Shown one piece after another: positions 17,416 to 26,786 of a stretch of DNA of 64,000 nucleotides (position 1 is its first letter; each line of letters opens with the position of its first letter). Source of the DNA: SIG565 sp045613385 (GTDB taxonomy: Bacteria; Bacillota; Clostridia; Oscillospirales; Acutalibacteraceae); assembly GCA_045613385.1 (NCBI GenBank), contig JAZLAW010000020.1, forward strand, positions 119,991 through 183,990. Reading direction: 5' to 3'. Below the pieces are notes generated by a model, which searched no databases, had not been told where the DNA came from, and was given only the letters and a program-made list of their open reading frames with translations. Both the position numbers and the translations under genes were made by a program.

Positions 17416-18696
17416 TTATTCTGTAATTTCACAACCGCCCAGCGGTCTTATCTGCAAAACATAACAACTGTCTTTGCCAAATACCTTTTCTATTGTCTTT
17501 TTGTAATTTTCCAACATATCGTTCGGTATAAAGCACTGTATGGTTCCCGCAAAACCGCCGCCGTGTACACGGTAAGCGGCTTCATTGGTACCTGCAAAAT
17601 ACTGCTCCGTAACGGCCAAGGCCAAAGAAATTCCCTGTTCTGCAACATTTGAGTTTGAGTAAACATTCTGCAAATATTTATAGGAAGAATTTCCCGATTC
17701 GTTTACTAAACGCAAGAACTCGGTAAAATCATCGTTTTTAAGTGCTTTCTTTTCGAGTTCAGCACGGTTATCTTCATTAAAGAAATGAAGAGCTCGAAGC
17801 ACTGCCCTATCACCGTAAGCTTTGCGAAGTTCAGCCATATTTTCATAAAAATCTATAGGCTCTACTTCTCTTAAAAAATCCTTGCCGAAATGGTTGCTTA
17901 TCTGCTTGCATTCGATAGTAATATCGGCATAATCTTGTGTTAAATTAGCATGATTACCGCCAGTATTTACAACACAAAGTGAGTATCCGTGAGCCGCCAA
18001 ATCAAAGTCAACCTGTTCTACCTTTGGGTTTTTGGGGTCGAAAAAGTCGATAGCAGTAAAACCTCCGAGTGAACTTGCCGACTGGTCAAGCAGTCCACAA
18101 GGCTTACCGAAATACTCACTTTCTGCTTTTTGAGATATTTTTGCAATTTCGATACGGTCAACTGCGCCATCATTAAACATACCGCTTAGTATATTTGCAA
18201 TTAAAACTTCAAAAGCCGCTGATGATGACAGGCCCGAGCCCTTTAGCACATTAGATGTGGTATAAGCATCAAAGCCGCCTATATTATATCCGTACTCCTT
18301 AAAAATGGCACACATCCCACGGATAAGTGATATTGCCCTGCCCTTTTCTTTTGGATCAAGTTCGAGACTGCTAAGCTCTACCGTATCCATATCGTAACCG
18401 GCAGACTTAATACGTACAACACCTTCTTCATTAGGTGCTACTATAGCCAGTACATCTAAATCAACACTACCTGCGAGTACGCGACCATGTTGGTGGTCGG
18501 TATGATTTCCTCCAACTTCAGTACGACCGGGAGCAGAGAAAATACGCATATCTTCCCTTACACCATAAAGTTTTACAAACTCATCACACGCCTTAGCATA
18601 ACGCTTACGCGTGGCAGTAATATCTGTATAGAGTTTGCAAAACATCCTATCATATTTACCATCAAAAATATTTTGTTTTAACTGATTAGTGTTCAT
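17416..18696 (-). CDS. galK: Galactokinase
   Basis: 426 residues, somewhat longer than the usual 390 by an N-terminal extension of about 45. Phosphorylates galactose to galactose 1-phosphate in the Leloir pathway. The galactokinase signature GRTEVGGNHTDHQ is near 57, the GHMP ATP loop KGSGLSSSAAFE near 151 and HGGGFAGT near 387. It starts 18 nt after ackA and is probably co-transcribed with it. No galT or galE lies nearby. Confidence 0.94.
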   Translation of the reverse strand: MNTNQLKQNIFDGKYDRMFCKLYTDITATRKRYAKACDEFVKLYGVREDMRIFSAPGRTEVGGNHTDHQHGRVLAGSVDLDVLAIVAPNEEGVVRIKSAGYDMDTVELSSLELDPKEKGRAISLIRGMCAIFKEYGYNIGGFDAYTTSNVLKGSGLSSSAAFEVLIANILSGMFNDGAVDRIEIAKISQKAESEYFGKPCGLLDQSASSLGGFTAIDFFDPKNPKVEQVDFDLAAHGYSLCVVNTGGNHANLTQDYADITIECKQISNHFGKDFLREVEPIDFYENMAELRKAYGDRAVLRALHFFNEDNRAELEKKALKNDDFTEFLRLVNESGNSSYKYLQNVYSNSNVAEQGISLALAVTEQYFAGTNEAAYRVHGGGFAGTIQCFIPNDMLENYKKTIEKVFGKDSCYVLQIRPLGGCEITE

Positions 18697-18714
18697 TTCG
18701 CACCGCCGAATAAA

Positions 18715-19923
18715 TTATTTGCCGATAATTCTTACAGTATCACGTGCAATAGCAAGTTCTTCGTTTGTAGGAATTACGTATACATTAACCTTTGAGTCGG
18801 GTGTTGAAATTTTAATTTCTTCTCCGCGCACTTTATTTGCCGCTTCATCAATTTTTACACCTAAATATTCAAGGCTTTTACAAATATCAACTCTGAGTTC
18901 AGGATTATTTTCACCAATACCGCCTGCAAATACCAAGCAGTCAATACCATTCATAGCCGCAATATAAGAACCTATGAATTTAATAATCTGATACTGCTGC
19001 ATTTCAAGAGCTAAAGCAGCCTTTTCATTTCCGGTTGCAGCCGCATCCATTAAATCGCGATTATCATTAGTAAGGCAAGAAATACCGAGTGCGCCTGATT
19101 TTTTATTACATATAGTATTGATATCATCTGGAGATAAATTTTCTTTCTTAGCAATATAAGTAAGAACTGACGGGTCCATTGTACCGCAACGTGTACCCAT
19201 CATAAAGCCATCAAGCGGTGTAAAGCCCATAGAAGTATCGAAGCAAACACCGTCTTTAACTGCAGATATCGAACATCCGCTTCCTAAGTGACAGGTAACT
19301 ATCTTAAGATCTTTTTTATCCTTGCCTTCCATATCTGCTGCGCGGTCGCTTACATATTTATGTGATGTGCCGTGAGCACCGTATTTTCTTACACCGTATT
19401 TTTCATAATATTCATACGGCAAAGCGTACATATATGCGCGTGGCTGTAATGTCTGATGGAAAGAGGTATCGAAAACTGCAACCTGAGGAATCTTGTCACC
19501 AAAAGTCTTAACACAGGCACGAATTGCCAAAACGTGTGCCGGATTATGAAGGGGAGCCAATTCACCAAGCATTTCAATATCATCGATTACCTTAGGAGTG
19601 ATAAGACAAGAATCGTTGAACAAGCTACCGCCCTGTACTATACGGTGACCGATAGCAACGATTTCATCAAATGAATCCATAACCTTTGCTTCGCTTTTTG
19701 TAAGTGCATAAACTACGCTTTCAAAAGCCTCAGCGTGGGTCGGCATTGGTCTTTCATCTTCATATTTTTTACCGTCCGGTGTTTTGTGAGTAATGGTACC
19801 AAGCGAACCATCCGCAGCGCCGATTCTGTCACAAATACCTTTACAAACCAATGATTCATCCTGCATATCAATTACTTGATATTTAAGTGTTGAACTACCT
19901 GCGTTTACTACGAAAATTTTCAT
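18715..19923 (-). CDS. ackA: Acetate kinase
   Basis: 402 residues, the standard length. Interconverts acetyl phosphate plus ADP and acetate plus ATP, the energy-yielding end of acetate fermentation. Motifs: VNAGSSTLKYQ at 4-14, the FDTSFHQTLQP motif near 173, GAHGTSHKYV near 203, HLGSGCS near 230 and the RCGTMDPS segment. GAGGGAAG precedes the ATG at 19923, so an upstream in-frame start is rejected. No pta is adjacent. It is divergent from tmcAL, whose product also uses acetate and ATP. Confidence 0.97.
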   Translation of the reverse strand: MKIFVVNAGSSTLKYQVIDMQDESLVCKGICDRIGAADGSLGTITHKTPDGKKYEDERPMPTHAEAFESVVYALTKSEAKVMDSFDEIVAIGHRIVQGGSLFNDSCLITPKVIDDIEMLGELAPLHNPAHVLAIRACVKTFGDKIPQVAVFDTSFHQTLQPRAYMYALPYEYYEKYGVRKYGAHGTSHKYVSDRAADMEGKDKKDLKIVTCHLGSGCSISAVKDGVCFDTSMGFTPLDGFMMGTRCGTMDPSVLTYIAKKENLSPDDINTICNKKSGALGISCLTNDNRDLMDAAATGNEKAALALEMQQYQIIKFIGSYIAAMNGIDCLVFAGGIGENNPELRVDICKSLEYLGVKIDEAANKVRGEEIKISTPDSKVNVYVIPTNEELAIARDTVRIIGK

Positions 19924-19991
19924 TTTTCTTCCCTCGTTCATATGTATTTTTGTTGCATAAAAAAACTTATTATGCTATTATATAAGCAAGA

Positions 19992-20020
19992 TTACAAGAT
20001 TTACTGCAATACTATATAAT
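19992..20020 (+). promoter_or_regulatory. Promoter of tmcAL
   Basis: TTACAA (19992-19997), 17-nt spacer, TATAAT (20015-20020), in the region between the divergent ackA and tmcAL genes. Confidence 0.65.
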
Positions 20021-20074
20021 AATACTTTATTTGGAAGTGTTTTTCAAGAGTTTTTTACGAAAGGATGGTTATTT

Positions 20075-21256
20075 ATGCAAAATATTGGTATTGTTGCAGA
20101 ATTTAATCCCTTTCACTATGGGCACAAATATCTTATTGACTGTGCAAAAAAGCACGGGAATGCTGTAATTTGTGTTATGAGTGGCAATTTTGTCCAACGC
20201 GGAGACATCGCCATCACCGACAAATTTACACGTGCAGAAATGGCGGTAAGGTGCGGCGCAGATTTAGTGTTAGAGTTGCCCACACCTTGGGCTATGTCAA
20301 CTGCACAAAATTTTGCATTCGGGGCGGTAAGTATACTTAATGCCTTAAACATAACAGACAAAATTATGTTTGGCAGCGAATGTGGCGATATAGACCTGCT
20401 AATTAAAACCGCCGATATTATTTCTTCTCCTGAATTTTGCCAAGAAGTCAACCTCCGTCTCAAAAAATACGGTGAAACCTTTGCCGCGGCGAGAAGCCGT
20501 GTTTTAAAAGACAAAAAGCTTTTTGAGACAAACATTTTAGATAATCCGAACGATACCCTTGGCACAGAATATATACTTTCCGCACGTAAGTTGGATTTTC
20601 CTTGTGAATTTGAGTGCGTTAAGAGAATAGGAGCAAAGCACGATTCTTCTGTTTCCGAAATTACGGCATCCGCTTCACTTATACGCGAGAAAATCAAACA
20701 AGGCAATTATACTTTTTTAGAAAAATATATGCCTATTGACACATATGAGCTATTAAAAAGCGCAAACATATCCGACATTAGTAAGCTTGAAACTGCTATT
20801 CTTTGCCGCCTTCGCACACTTTTTTCATTGGATAACCCCCCCATCCTTCCCGATGCGAGTGAAGGTATTGAAAACAGACTTAAAAAAGCAGTTATGGAAG
20901 CGGGAACTCTTGAAGAATTATATTCACTCGCAAAAACAAAGCGATATACATTAGCTCGTATACGCCGACTTGTTTTATCGGCTTTTTTAGAAATTGATGA
21001 TTCCTTTTTTGGTAAAACTCCGCCCTATATACGTGTTTTGGCTTTTAGCAGTACGGGTGAAAAGCTTTTACGCGATGCCGCTAAAAAAGCATCTTTACCG
21101 ATAATTACAAAGGTTTCAAAGATTAATTTATCCGATGAATTCACAAGAAAAGTCTGGGAAACCGAAGTTAAAGCCACCGATATATACTCTCTTTCCATCA
21201 CCCCGCCGCAAAAATGCGGAAATGAATATTATAAAAAGATTATTAAGTTGCTTTGA
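20075..21256 (+). CDS. tmcAL: tRNA(Met) cytidine acetate ligase
   Basis: 393 residues, matching the YlbM/TmcAL family. It activates acetate with ATP and forms N4-acetylcytidine at the wobble base of elongator tRNA-Met. The nucleotidylyltransferase motif is NPFHYGHKYLI (11-21, HxGH), followed by MSGNFVQRGD and the FGSECGD segment. An AAAGGATGG ribosome-binding site lies before the ATG. The divergent neighbour ackA links both genes to acetate metabolism; this is a context argument only. Confidence 0.93.
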   Translation: MQNIGIVAEFNPFHYGHKYLIDCAKKHGNAVICVMSGNFVQRGDIAITDKFTRAEMAVRCGADLVLELPTPWAMSTAQNFAFGAVSILNALNITDKIMFGSECGDIDLLIKTADIISSPEFCQEVNLRLKKYGETFAAARSRVLKDKKLFETNILDNPNDTLGTEYILSARKLDFPCEFECVKRIGAKHDSSVSEITASASLIREKIKQGNYTFLEKYMPIDTYELLKSANISDISKLETAILCRLRTLFSLDNPPILPDASEGIENRLKKAVMEAGTLEELYSLAKTKRYTLARIRRLVLSAFLEIDDSFFGKTPPYIRVLAFSSTGEKLLRDAAKKASLPIITKVSKINLSDEFTRKVWETEVKATDIYSLSITPPQKCGNEYYKKIIKLL

Positions 21257-21282
21257 TTTATATTTTGACAGTTATAAAAATC

Positions 21283-21311
21283 TTGACAATTAACTTCAAT
21301 CTAAATATAAT
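21283..21311 (+). promoter_or_regulatory. Promoter of tRNA-Ser
   Basis: Perfect consensus TTGACA (21283-21288), 17-nt spacer, TATAAT (21306-21311), about 25 bases before the mature tRNA 5' end. Confidence 0.88.
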
Positions 21312-21335
21312 TAGTATATTCGCTTAATAATTTAC

Positions 21336-21426
21336 GGAGAGTTGTCCGAGTGGTCGAAGGTGCAGCACTCGAAATGCTGTGTTGGTGACGAGCCAACCTA
21401 GGGTTCGAATCCCTAACTCTCCGCCA
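21336..21426 (+). tRNA. tRNA-Ser (anticodon CGA)
   Basis: Acceptor stem GGAGAGT pairs with ACTCTCC, then discriminator G and an encoded CCA. The anticodon stem CAGCA/TGCTG encloses loop CTCGAAA, giving anticodon CGA (codon UCG). A long variable arm (GTTGG...CCAAC) is the class II feature of tRNA-Ser, and GGTTCGAATCC is the T arm. It is flanked by its own strong promoter and terminator. Confidence 0.97.
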
Positions 21427-21427
21427 G

Positions 21428-21460
21428 AATAAAACCACCCTTTGGGGTGGTTTTATTTTT
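21428..21460 (+). terminator. Terminator of tRNA-Ser
   Basis: A 13-bp stem AATAAAACCACCC / GGGTGGTTTTATT with a 4-nt loop and following T run, starting 2 bases after the CCA end. Confidence 0.88.
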
Positions 21461-21478
21461 GTTAAAATTATTGGGAGA

Positions 21479-21507
21479 TTTACTTTAATATTATTGTATG
21501 ATATAAT
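21479..21507 (+). promoter_or_regulatory. Promoter of the small HEPN-like gene
   Basis: TTTACT (21479-21484), 17-nt spacer, TATAAT (21502-21507), 32 bases before the TTG start. Confidence 0.6.
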
Positions 21508-21538
21508 ATATTCAAACCAAATTTTAGGGGACTTTAAA

Positions 21539-21952
21539 TTGACCAGGGATGAATTTAAAATATTACATAGCGAACTAATAATGTACTGCCAGTGTATTGA
21601 ATTTGATTTAAAACGAATATATTCAGGCATGGCCCAAGCAGATTTCAATGATACAATGGATATGCTCGAAACATCTAATTTAGGGCACACACTAAAAAAA
21701 TTAAAAACATTGGATTATAGCGACGGTACTCTTGATTTACCGGAATCAATATATGATATCTTAAACGAAGTGCGCGAAATACGGAATTATTGGTGTCATC
21801 AATGTTATATTGACTATATATACATATTAGATACTCAAATCCGTGAAAATGAATTTCAGAGGTTGTCTCGCAGATTGGAAAATGAGCACAACCGTTTATA
21901 TAATATTCATCGCCTACTTGAAAGAATTTATCTATCGGAATATGATAAATAG
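21539..21952 (+). CDS. Small helical protein with HEPN-like R-x4-H motif
   Basis: 137 residues, no signal peptide, predicted almost wholly helical. Near the middle the segment REIRNYWCH (80-87) gives Arg82-Asn83...His87, matching the RN-x3-H form of the HEPN ribonuclease motif. HEPN proteins include toxins, Abi factors and the S-domain of CRISPR nucleases. No MNT nucleotidyltransferase partner or antitoxin is adjacent, and the assignment rests on this motif and helical character only. AGGGG lies 8 bases before the TTG at 21539; the longer in-frame ATG at 21494 lies on the promoter. It stands alone between tRNA-Ser and the convergent uvrC. Confidence 0.6.
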   Translation: MTRDEFKILHSELIMYCQCIEFDLKRIYSGMAQADFNDTMDMLETSNLGHTLKKLKTLDYSDGTLDLPESIYDILNEVREIRNYWCHQCYIDYIYILDTQIRENEFQRLSRRLENEHNRLYNIHRLLERIYLSEYDK

Positions 21953-21977
21953 AAAGTTTTGTGTCTTTGAAATCGAC

Positions 21978-22010
21978 AAATCCACGCGGCATATAGCCGC
22001 GTGGATTTTT
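21978..22010. terminator. Bidirectional terminator
   Basis: A perfect 13-bp stem AAATCCACGCGGC / GCCGCGTGGATTT with a 5-nt loop between the convergent HEPN-like gene and uvrC. Confidence 0.88.
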
Positions 22011-23817
22011 ATCTAAAGAAATTATAAATTTTTTCTGCGGTTTTCCGGCTCATACCTTCTACCCCGCATAATTCTTCTATTGTTGCATTTTTTATATTTT
22101 TAACTGTTTTGAATTTTTTCAGTAATGCCGCTGCGCGTTTTTTACCCACTCCTTCAATCTGAAGAAGTTCTGAGTTCAGCATTGCTTTGCTACGCCTTTG
22201 CTTATGATAACCAATAGCAAAGCGATGCACTTCGTTCTGAATTCCACTTATAAGAGTATATGCACTTCGCGTGGCTTTTACCGTGATTACTCCATTTTCC
22301 GATACTATAGCATTTGTCTGGTGTTTGGAATCCTTCACCATACCGAAAACCGCTACATTTATTTGCATTTCCCTAAGCACCGACATTACTGCCGAGAGTT
22401 GACCTTTACCCCCATCAAGCAAAATAAGGTCGGGCAGCACCGAAAAGGCTTCATCTGTACCATTTTTATACTCGGTAAATCTGCGTGTAAGAACTTCCGC
22501 CATAGAACGATAATCATCCTGACCTACAAACGATTTTATTTTAAATTTACGATAATTCTGTTTAAAAGGTCTGCCGTCTTTAAACACAATCATTCCCGCA
22601 ACATTTTCTTCGCCTGCGGTGTTTGAAATGTCATAAGACTCGATATATCTTGGTGTGCCGCTTAATCCTAAAAGGTTGCCGAGTTCATTTATCGCCGATG
22701 TTTCTTTTATATTTCTTTCAATCTTTTTAGAAAGTTGTTCAGCGGCATTAGCGGTGCACATTTCCACCAGTTTTCTCTTATCCCCTCTTTGTGGCACAGA
22801 AATAGTTACCTTTCCCTTATCTTTTGATAACCATTCACTAATCAAAGCAGAATCTTCGAATTCAGCATCCAATAAAATTTCCCGCGGAACAGAACTGTTT
22901 TCAAAATAATATTGCGGTATAAACTCGGTATAAAGGCTTTGCTTATCATTAATTTCATCAAAGATAAACGAATTACGGTCACTCAAATGTCCATTTTTAA
23001 ACACAAAAACCTGTACACAAGCTGTCGTGCCGACAATTACTGCTGCAAAAACATCAATACGGTGTTTATCTTTGGTTATTACCTTTTGTTTTTCGCTTAT
23101 ACGTTTGACCGCATTTATTCTATCGCGCAGTTTAGCGGCATATTCAAAATTAAGTTGTTCCGCCGCATTTTCCATTTTTTTATAGAGAGCTTCTAACTCA
23201 TCTGCGGCAAAACCCGAGTTTTTTATGAATCTGACCGCAGAATCAACTGTTTCATTATATTCATCAAGTGTGATATTTGCTCTACAGGGTGCCATACATA
23301 TACCCATATGGAAATTAAGGCAGGGCTTTGATTTTTTATCAAATGAGCGATTACAATTAGGTAGTTTGAAAATCTTTAACGTTTCATCCACAGTCTGTTT
23401 AACAACACCTATAGAGTTGTAAGGACCGATATGTGTACCCGACTGTTTATTATTTTTTACGGCCTGTATCTTGCGCCATCTATCATCCGTAATGCGAATA
23501 TAGTGATAACCCTTATCATCCTTAAGTAATATATTATACTTCGGTGAATGCTGTTTAATAAGTGAATTTTCAAGCGTTAGCGCTTCGAACTCATTATCAC
23601 ATATAATATACTCAAAATCACTTATATTTTCCACCATTTTACGAACTTTAAGCGCGTGATTGGAGCCCGAGCCAAAGTACTGAGTGACTCGGTTTTTAAG
23701 CTTTACCGCCTTACCAATATAAATGATTTCACCTTGAGAATTTTTCATTATATATACACCGGGAAGTAGCGGCAAACTATTGGCTTTTTTCTTTAATTCT
23801 TTGTTTTTTTCTAACAA
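22009..23817 (-). CDS. uvrC: Excinuclease ABC subunit C
   Basis: 602 residues, the normal length. Makes both incisions in nucleotide excision repair with UvrA and UvrB. Domains: GIY-YIG nuclease (about 14-95; LLPGVYIMKN and GEIIYIGKA), a Cys motif region, a UVR domain (about 200-235) that contacts UvrB, an RNase H-like nuclease (from about 375, with SYDISN and LILLDGGKGQL) and a C-terminal helix-hairpin-helix pair. Translation starts at TTG (23817), with GGAG 9 bases upstream. It stands alone. Confidence 0.96.
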   Translation of the reverse strand: MLEKNKELKKKANSLPLLPGVYIMKNSQGEIIYIGKAVKLKNRVTQYFGSGSNHALKVRKMVENISDFEYIICDNEFEALTLENSLIKQHSPKYNILLKDDKGYHYIRITDDRWRKIQAVKNNKQSGTHIGPYNSIGVVKQTVDETLKIFKLPNCNRSFDKKSKPCLNFHMGICMAPCRANITLDEYNETVDSAVRFIKNSGFAADELEALYKKMENAAEQLNFEYAAKLRDRINAVKRISEKQKVITKDKHRIDVFAAVIVGTTACVQVFVFKNGHLSDRNSFIFDEINDKQSLYTEFIPQYYFENSSVPREILLDAEFEDSALISEWLSKDKGKVTISVPQRGDKRKLVEMCTANAAEQLSKKIERNIKETSAINELGNLLGLSGTPRYIESYDISNTAGEENVAGMIVFKDGRPFKQNYRKFKIKSFVGQDDYRSMAEVLTRRFTEYKNGTDEAFSVLPDLILLDGGKGQLSAVMSVLREMQINVAVFGMVKDSKHQTNAIVSENGVITVKATRSAYTLISGIQNEVHRFAIGYHKQRRSKAMLNSELLQIEGVGKKRAAALLKKFKTVKNIKNATIEELCGVEGMSRKTAEKIYNFFR

Positions 23818-23881
23818 AATAATTTCTCCGTTATTATTGCTTTTATTTTTCTTTTGTAGTATTATCTATTTGGTGATTTTT

Positions 23882-24211
23882 TTGAATAAAATAATAATTT
23901 TGCTATGTATCATAATGCTTTTGTGCGGTTGCAAAGATAACAAAAACACAAATAATGCAGATAAAAAAGATATTATAGTTTTTCCAAATGCGCAGACCGC
24001 AGCAACTCTGAACGGATATAAAACCGAATCCCAGACTGTCATAATACCGACCGAAAACGCGACCTATATTGCAAACACTTCTTCGCATAAATTTCACAAG
24101 TCCGATTGCAAGTTTGCAAAGTCTACAAAAGATGAAAACAAACTCAGTACCAACGACCGCGAAGGACTTATAGACCAGGGTTATTCACCTTGTAAATCCT
24201 GCAAACCCTAA
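23882..24211 (+). CDS. Small lipoprotein with an Ada-like cysteine motif domain
   Basis: 109 residues from TTG at 23882. A short signal peptide ends in the lipobox LLCGC, so it should be lipid-anchored outside. After a linker of about 45 residues comes a C-terminal module with HKFHKSDCKFAK and, at the end, GYSPCKSCKP. This His/Cys arrangement resembles the Ada-type metal-binding tail often fused to secreted nucleases, here without a nuclease. GGTGA lies 5 bases before the TTG. The stop overlaps the convergent M23 gene by 4 bases and no terminator separates them. Confidence 0.75.
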   Translation: MNKIIILLCIIMLLCGCKDNKNTNNADKKDIIVFPNAQTAATLNGYKTESQTVIIPTENATYIANTSSHKFHKSDCKFAKSTKDENKLSTNDREGLIDQGYSPCKSCKP

Positions 24212-25575
24212 AAATAAACTGATGGGTCCATATACTCACCATCTATGATTACAGAAAAATGGACGTGCGGTCCTGTAGAACGTCCGGTCGAACCAACCAA
24301 CGCAATAAGGTCACCTGCTTTTACGTAGTCACCCACCGACACAAGCAGTTGTGAACAATGCCCATATAATGTTCTGAAGCCTGAATAATGCTCTATAATA
24401 ACGCATTTGCCGTAGCCGTTTCCTGTATCGGACGCCTTAATTATTTTACCCGAAGCTGCCGCCAATACATCGGTGCCCTTTGGGGCCGCAATATCCAATC
24501 CGTTATGGTGTGCAGGTTCCCCGGTAAACGGGTCTTTACGCTTACCGTACGGTGAAGTCACATAACCTTCAACCGGTAAAATTAAATTAAGTCCATTATT
24601 ACTGAAATTGTTTACACCACTGCCCACCTGTATTCTACAGGTTCGGGCATTTTTTGTTACTTTTTCATCTATTACTTCGCTTGAAATCAGTTGGCCGTTT
24701 TCAACCACAAGGCGCGTTGTAACTTCTTTGGTTCCCCTGCTACCCTTTTGAATTACCTTTTTGGAACCCGCCGAAAGATTTGCATTTCTCTCGTATTTTG
24801 TTATGTATGCTATACTTTCTTCGGTCACCTGAGTACAATTAATTCGATAAGGTAATTTTTGCTCCAACAATGAATAAAGGGTATCATATATGTTCTCATT
24901 TATAATTAATTCTGATGACACGCACTCTTTTTTAACTTCAAAATCTGCCAACCACTCAACATTATAGGTCGCTACGGATTTTTTTATATCTTTACTAAGG
25001 GACACTCTATCATCCCTATAGTCATTAACTGCATTCTCAACGGTCTTTTTACTTGGTGAATATAATATCCCCTGACCATCAACATATACGCCGTAAGCAA
25101 AATCAATAGTTTCCGCCGATTCAACTATAGCTTCCTTTAACTTTTCACCGTTAAGACAGTATAAAAACCAGTTAGAAGTCTGTATTTCTGTAACATTAAA
25201 AAGCTTTAAATCCTGTTTGATTTTTTCGTCATCGAACTGTTCTATCAGCGAACCAATAGTAGAATTAACGGTATTAATATTTCTTGAATAGCCAATATGT
25301 GTACCGTTATAGGTTATATGATAATAGTTTGCAGTCAAATTAAGCAAAATTATAACCGCTGTTATAACGGCAACACAAATACAACACCATATAATAACAA
25401 CCTTATTTTTGAAGGCTTTTAAATATGGCGTGGAAATCTTCCAGGAATATTTCATTGCAGTTATAAAATTGCGTAAAAAATGCTTTGCATTGCTTCCAAA
25501 ACAAGCAACGCCATTTAATATGCTATAGACTGCAAATAAGATGTTTTTTGAAATAATAAGAAAAAATTCTCTCAT
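24208..25575 (-). CDS. M23 family metallopeptidase with G5 domain (second copy)
   Basis: 455 residues. Long N-terminal cytoplasmic/amphipathic part (1-60), membrane helix (about 62-85), extracellular linker, G5 domain (about 240-320) and C-terminal LytM domain. Zinc-site motifs HHNGLD and HVHFSV are present, with GSTGRSTGPHVH matching the other copy at 2146. Probable peptidoglycan endopeptidase. The ATG at 25575 follows the upstream stop by one base (TGATATG), indicating coupling to the nucleotidyltransferase gene and so to the UDP-FucNAc cluster. An in-frame start further upstream would overlap that gene by about 50 bases. Confidence 0.9.
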   Translation of the reverse strand: MREFFLIISKNILFAVYSILNGVACFGSNAKHFLRNFITAMKYSWKISTPYLKAFKNKVVIIWCCICVAVITAVIILLNLTANYYHITYNGTHIGYSRNINTVNSTIGSLIEQFDDEKIKQDLKLFNVTEIQTSNWFLYCLNGEKLKEAIVESAETIDFAYGVYVDGQGILYSPSKKTVENAVNDYRDDRVSLSKDIKKSVATYNVEWLADFEVKKECVSSELIINENIYDTLYSLLEQKLPYRINCTQVTEESIAYITKYERNANLSAGSKKVIQKGSRGTKEVTTRLVVENGQLISSEVIDEKVTKNARTCRIQVGSGVNNFSNNGLNLILPVEGYVTSPYGKRKDPFTGEPAHHNGLDIAAPKGTDVLAAASGKIIKASDTGNGYGKCVIIEHYSGFRTLYGHCSQLLVSVGDYVKAGDLIALVGSTGRSTGPHVHFSVIIDGEYMDPSVYF

Positions 25576-25576
25576 A

Positions 25577-26779
25577 TCAGTCGACCTTAAACATCCCCAA
25601 TTTATTATATATCGATACTCTCTCATCTGCTTTTTTTGATGCGGCGGTTAGCGATGGCCGCCGTCCCAAAATCATCAGGCAAAGATATTTTATTATTCTG
25701 TAGATAAATATAAACGGATACAATATCGGTGCTTTATTCAATATAGGATAGGCAGAATGCATTGTCGAATGCAGTGTTTTTAATAAACTTCGTATTTTAC
25801 CGCTTTCTGTTGAACCCGATTTAATATCCGCCATCATCATTCCGCTACCGCTTCGTGTTTTATCGAGCCGCCCGAAATTTCCGCCTGTCAAAATATCTCG
25901 CATTAATTCATAACAAACCGCACTATCTACATCACTTGCCCAATGGGGAGAAGTTGTTTTTAAATAATTACTGCAAATTTTTGTTAATACTTTTGCGAAT
26001 TTAAACATACCTATTTCTTTCAAAAACGGTAATAATTCATCCCAGAAATTCTCATTTGCAGTAGAATTTACAAAACACGCCCAATCGCAAAGGTGTCGGA
26101 GCCCTAACCCTTCATTTATAAGGTGATGTGCCGAATGTAATAATAGTATCACACCGTGATACATATCGGCCGGTGCATTAAAGCCGTTTTTTAAACTATG
26201 GGTATCAAATATCGGTTTTATAAAATTACGCACTTTTTCGCCTTGGTTGCCTTCTGGTATTCCCGGTATTTCGAAGTGCATTTCAAGAATTTTGCCATCC
26301 TTTGTATAACAGATATGACAAGCCGTTTCTATTTTTTCTTCAAAACCATTATCTGTCAAAACATTTTTGCTCTCAATAAAATCTTCGCTTTTTACAAGAA
26401 AGTCAACATCACCAAGGCATCTGAGTTCAGGTTTTGGATAGTATGACGCGGAAGAAAGGCCCTTTAAAATCACATAATCTTTTGTCCCCATCATTTGGGC
26501 CAATTCATTCTGTGAGTCCTGCACTTTAGAATTATCCGACAAAGTTTTTAGAATATGTTTATACCATTTTGCAAAAATCGCTTTTGGAATATTATCTTTA
26601 TACTTCAAAATTGTATCGAACACAAGCGGTGCTACAGCGTGTTGCGAAGAAATCAAGCCGACTGTATCCCAGTCAGCTTGATTAAATAATTCACTATCAA
26701 CTTTAATTTGTTTATCGGGATTAAGTGACACCGATAAAGCATCGAGTACAATTTGTTCACATAAAGAAAATTTTTGCAT
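25577..26779 (-). CDS. Nucleotidyltransferase-like protein (NTP_transf_5 type)
   Basis: 400 residues, soluble apart from one hydrophobic segment near 355-375. The central KGLSS...YPKPELRCLGDVDFLV block (about 98-125) is the hallmark of the uncharacterised nucleotidyltransferase family PF14907, with the Gly-Asp-x-Asp pair as putative metal ligands; HFEI and LLLHSAHHL motifs follow. These genes usually sit in capsule or exopolysaccharide loci, as here behind capG (8 nt). The reaction is unknown; transfer of a nucleotidyl or phospho group to a glycan precursor is possible. Confidence 0.78.
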   Translation of the reverse strand: MQKFSLCEQIVLDALSVSLNPDKQIKVDSELFNQADWDTVGLISSQHAVAPLVFDTILKYKDNIPKAIFAKWYKHILKTLSDNSKVQDSQNELAQMMGTKDYVILKGLSSASYYPKPELRCLGDVDFLVKSEDFIESKNVLTDNGFEEKIETACHICYTKDGKILEMHFEIPGIPEGNQGEKVRNFIKPIFDTHSLKNGFNAPADMYHGVILLLHSAHHLINEGLGLRHLCDWACFVNSTANENFWDELLPFLKEIGMFKFAKVLTKICSNYLKTTSPHWASDVDSAVCYELMRDILTGGNFGRLDKTRSGSGMMMADIKSGSTESGKIRSLLKTLHSTMHSAYPILNKAPILYPFIFIYRIIKYLCLMILGRRPSLTAASKKADERVSIYNKLGMFKVD

Positions 26780-26786
26780 AATTCCC

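Noticed and set aside
21539..21952. Toxin-antitoxin pair around the HEPN-like gene
   Set aside because: Neighbours are tRNA-Ser and convergent uvrC; no partner gene exists.
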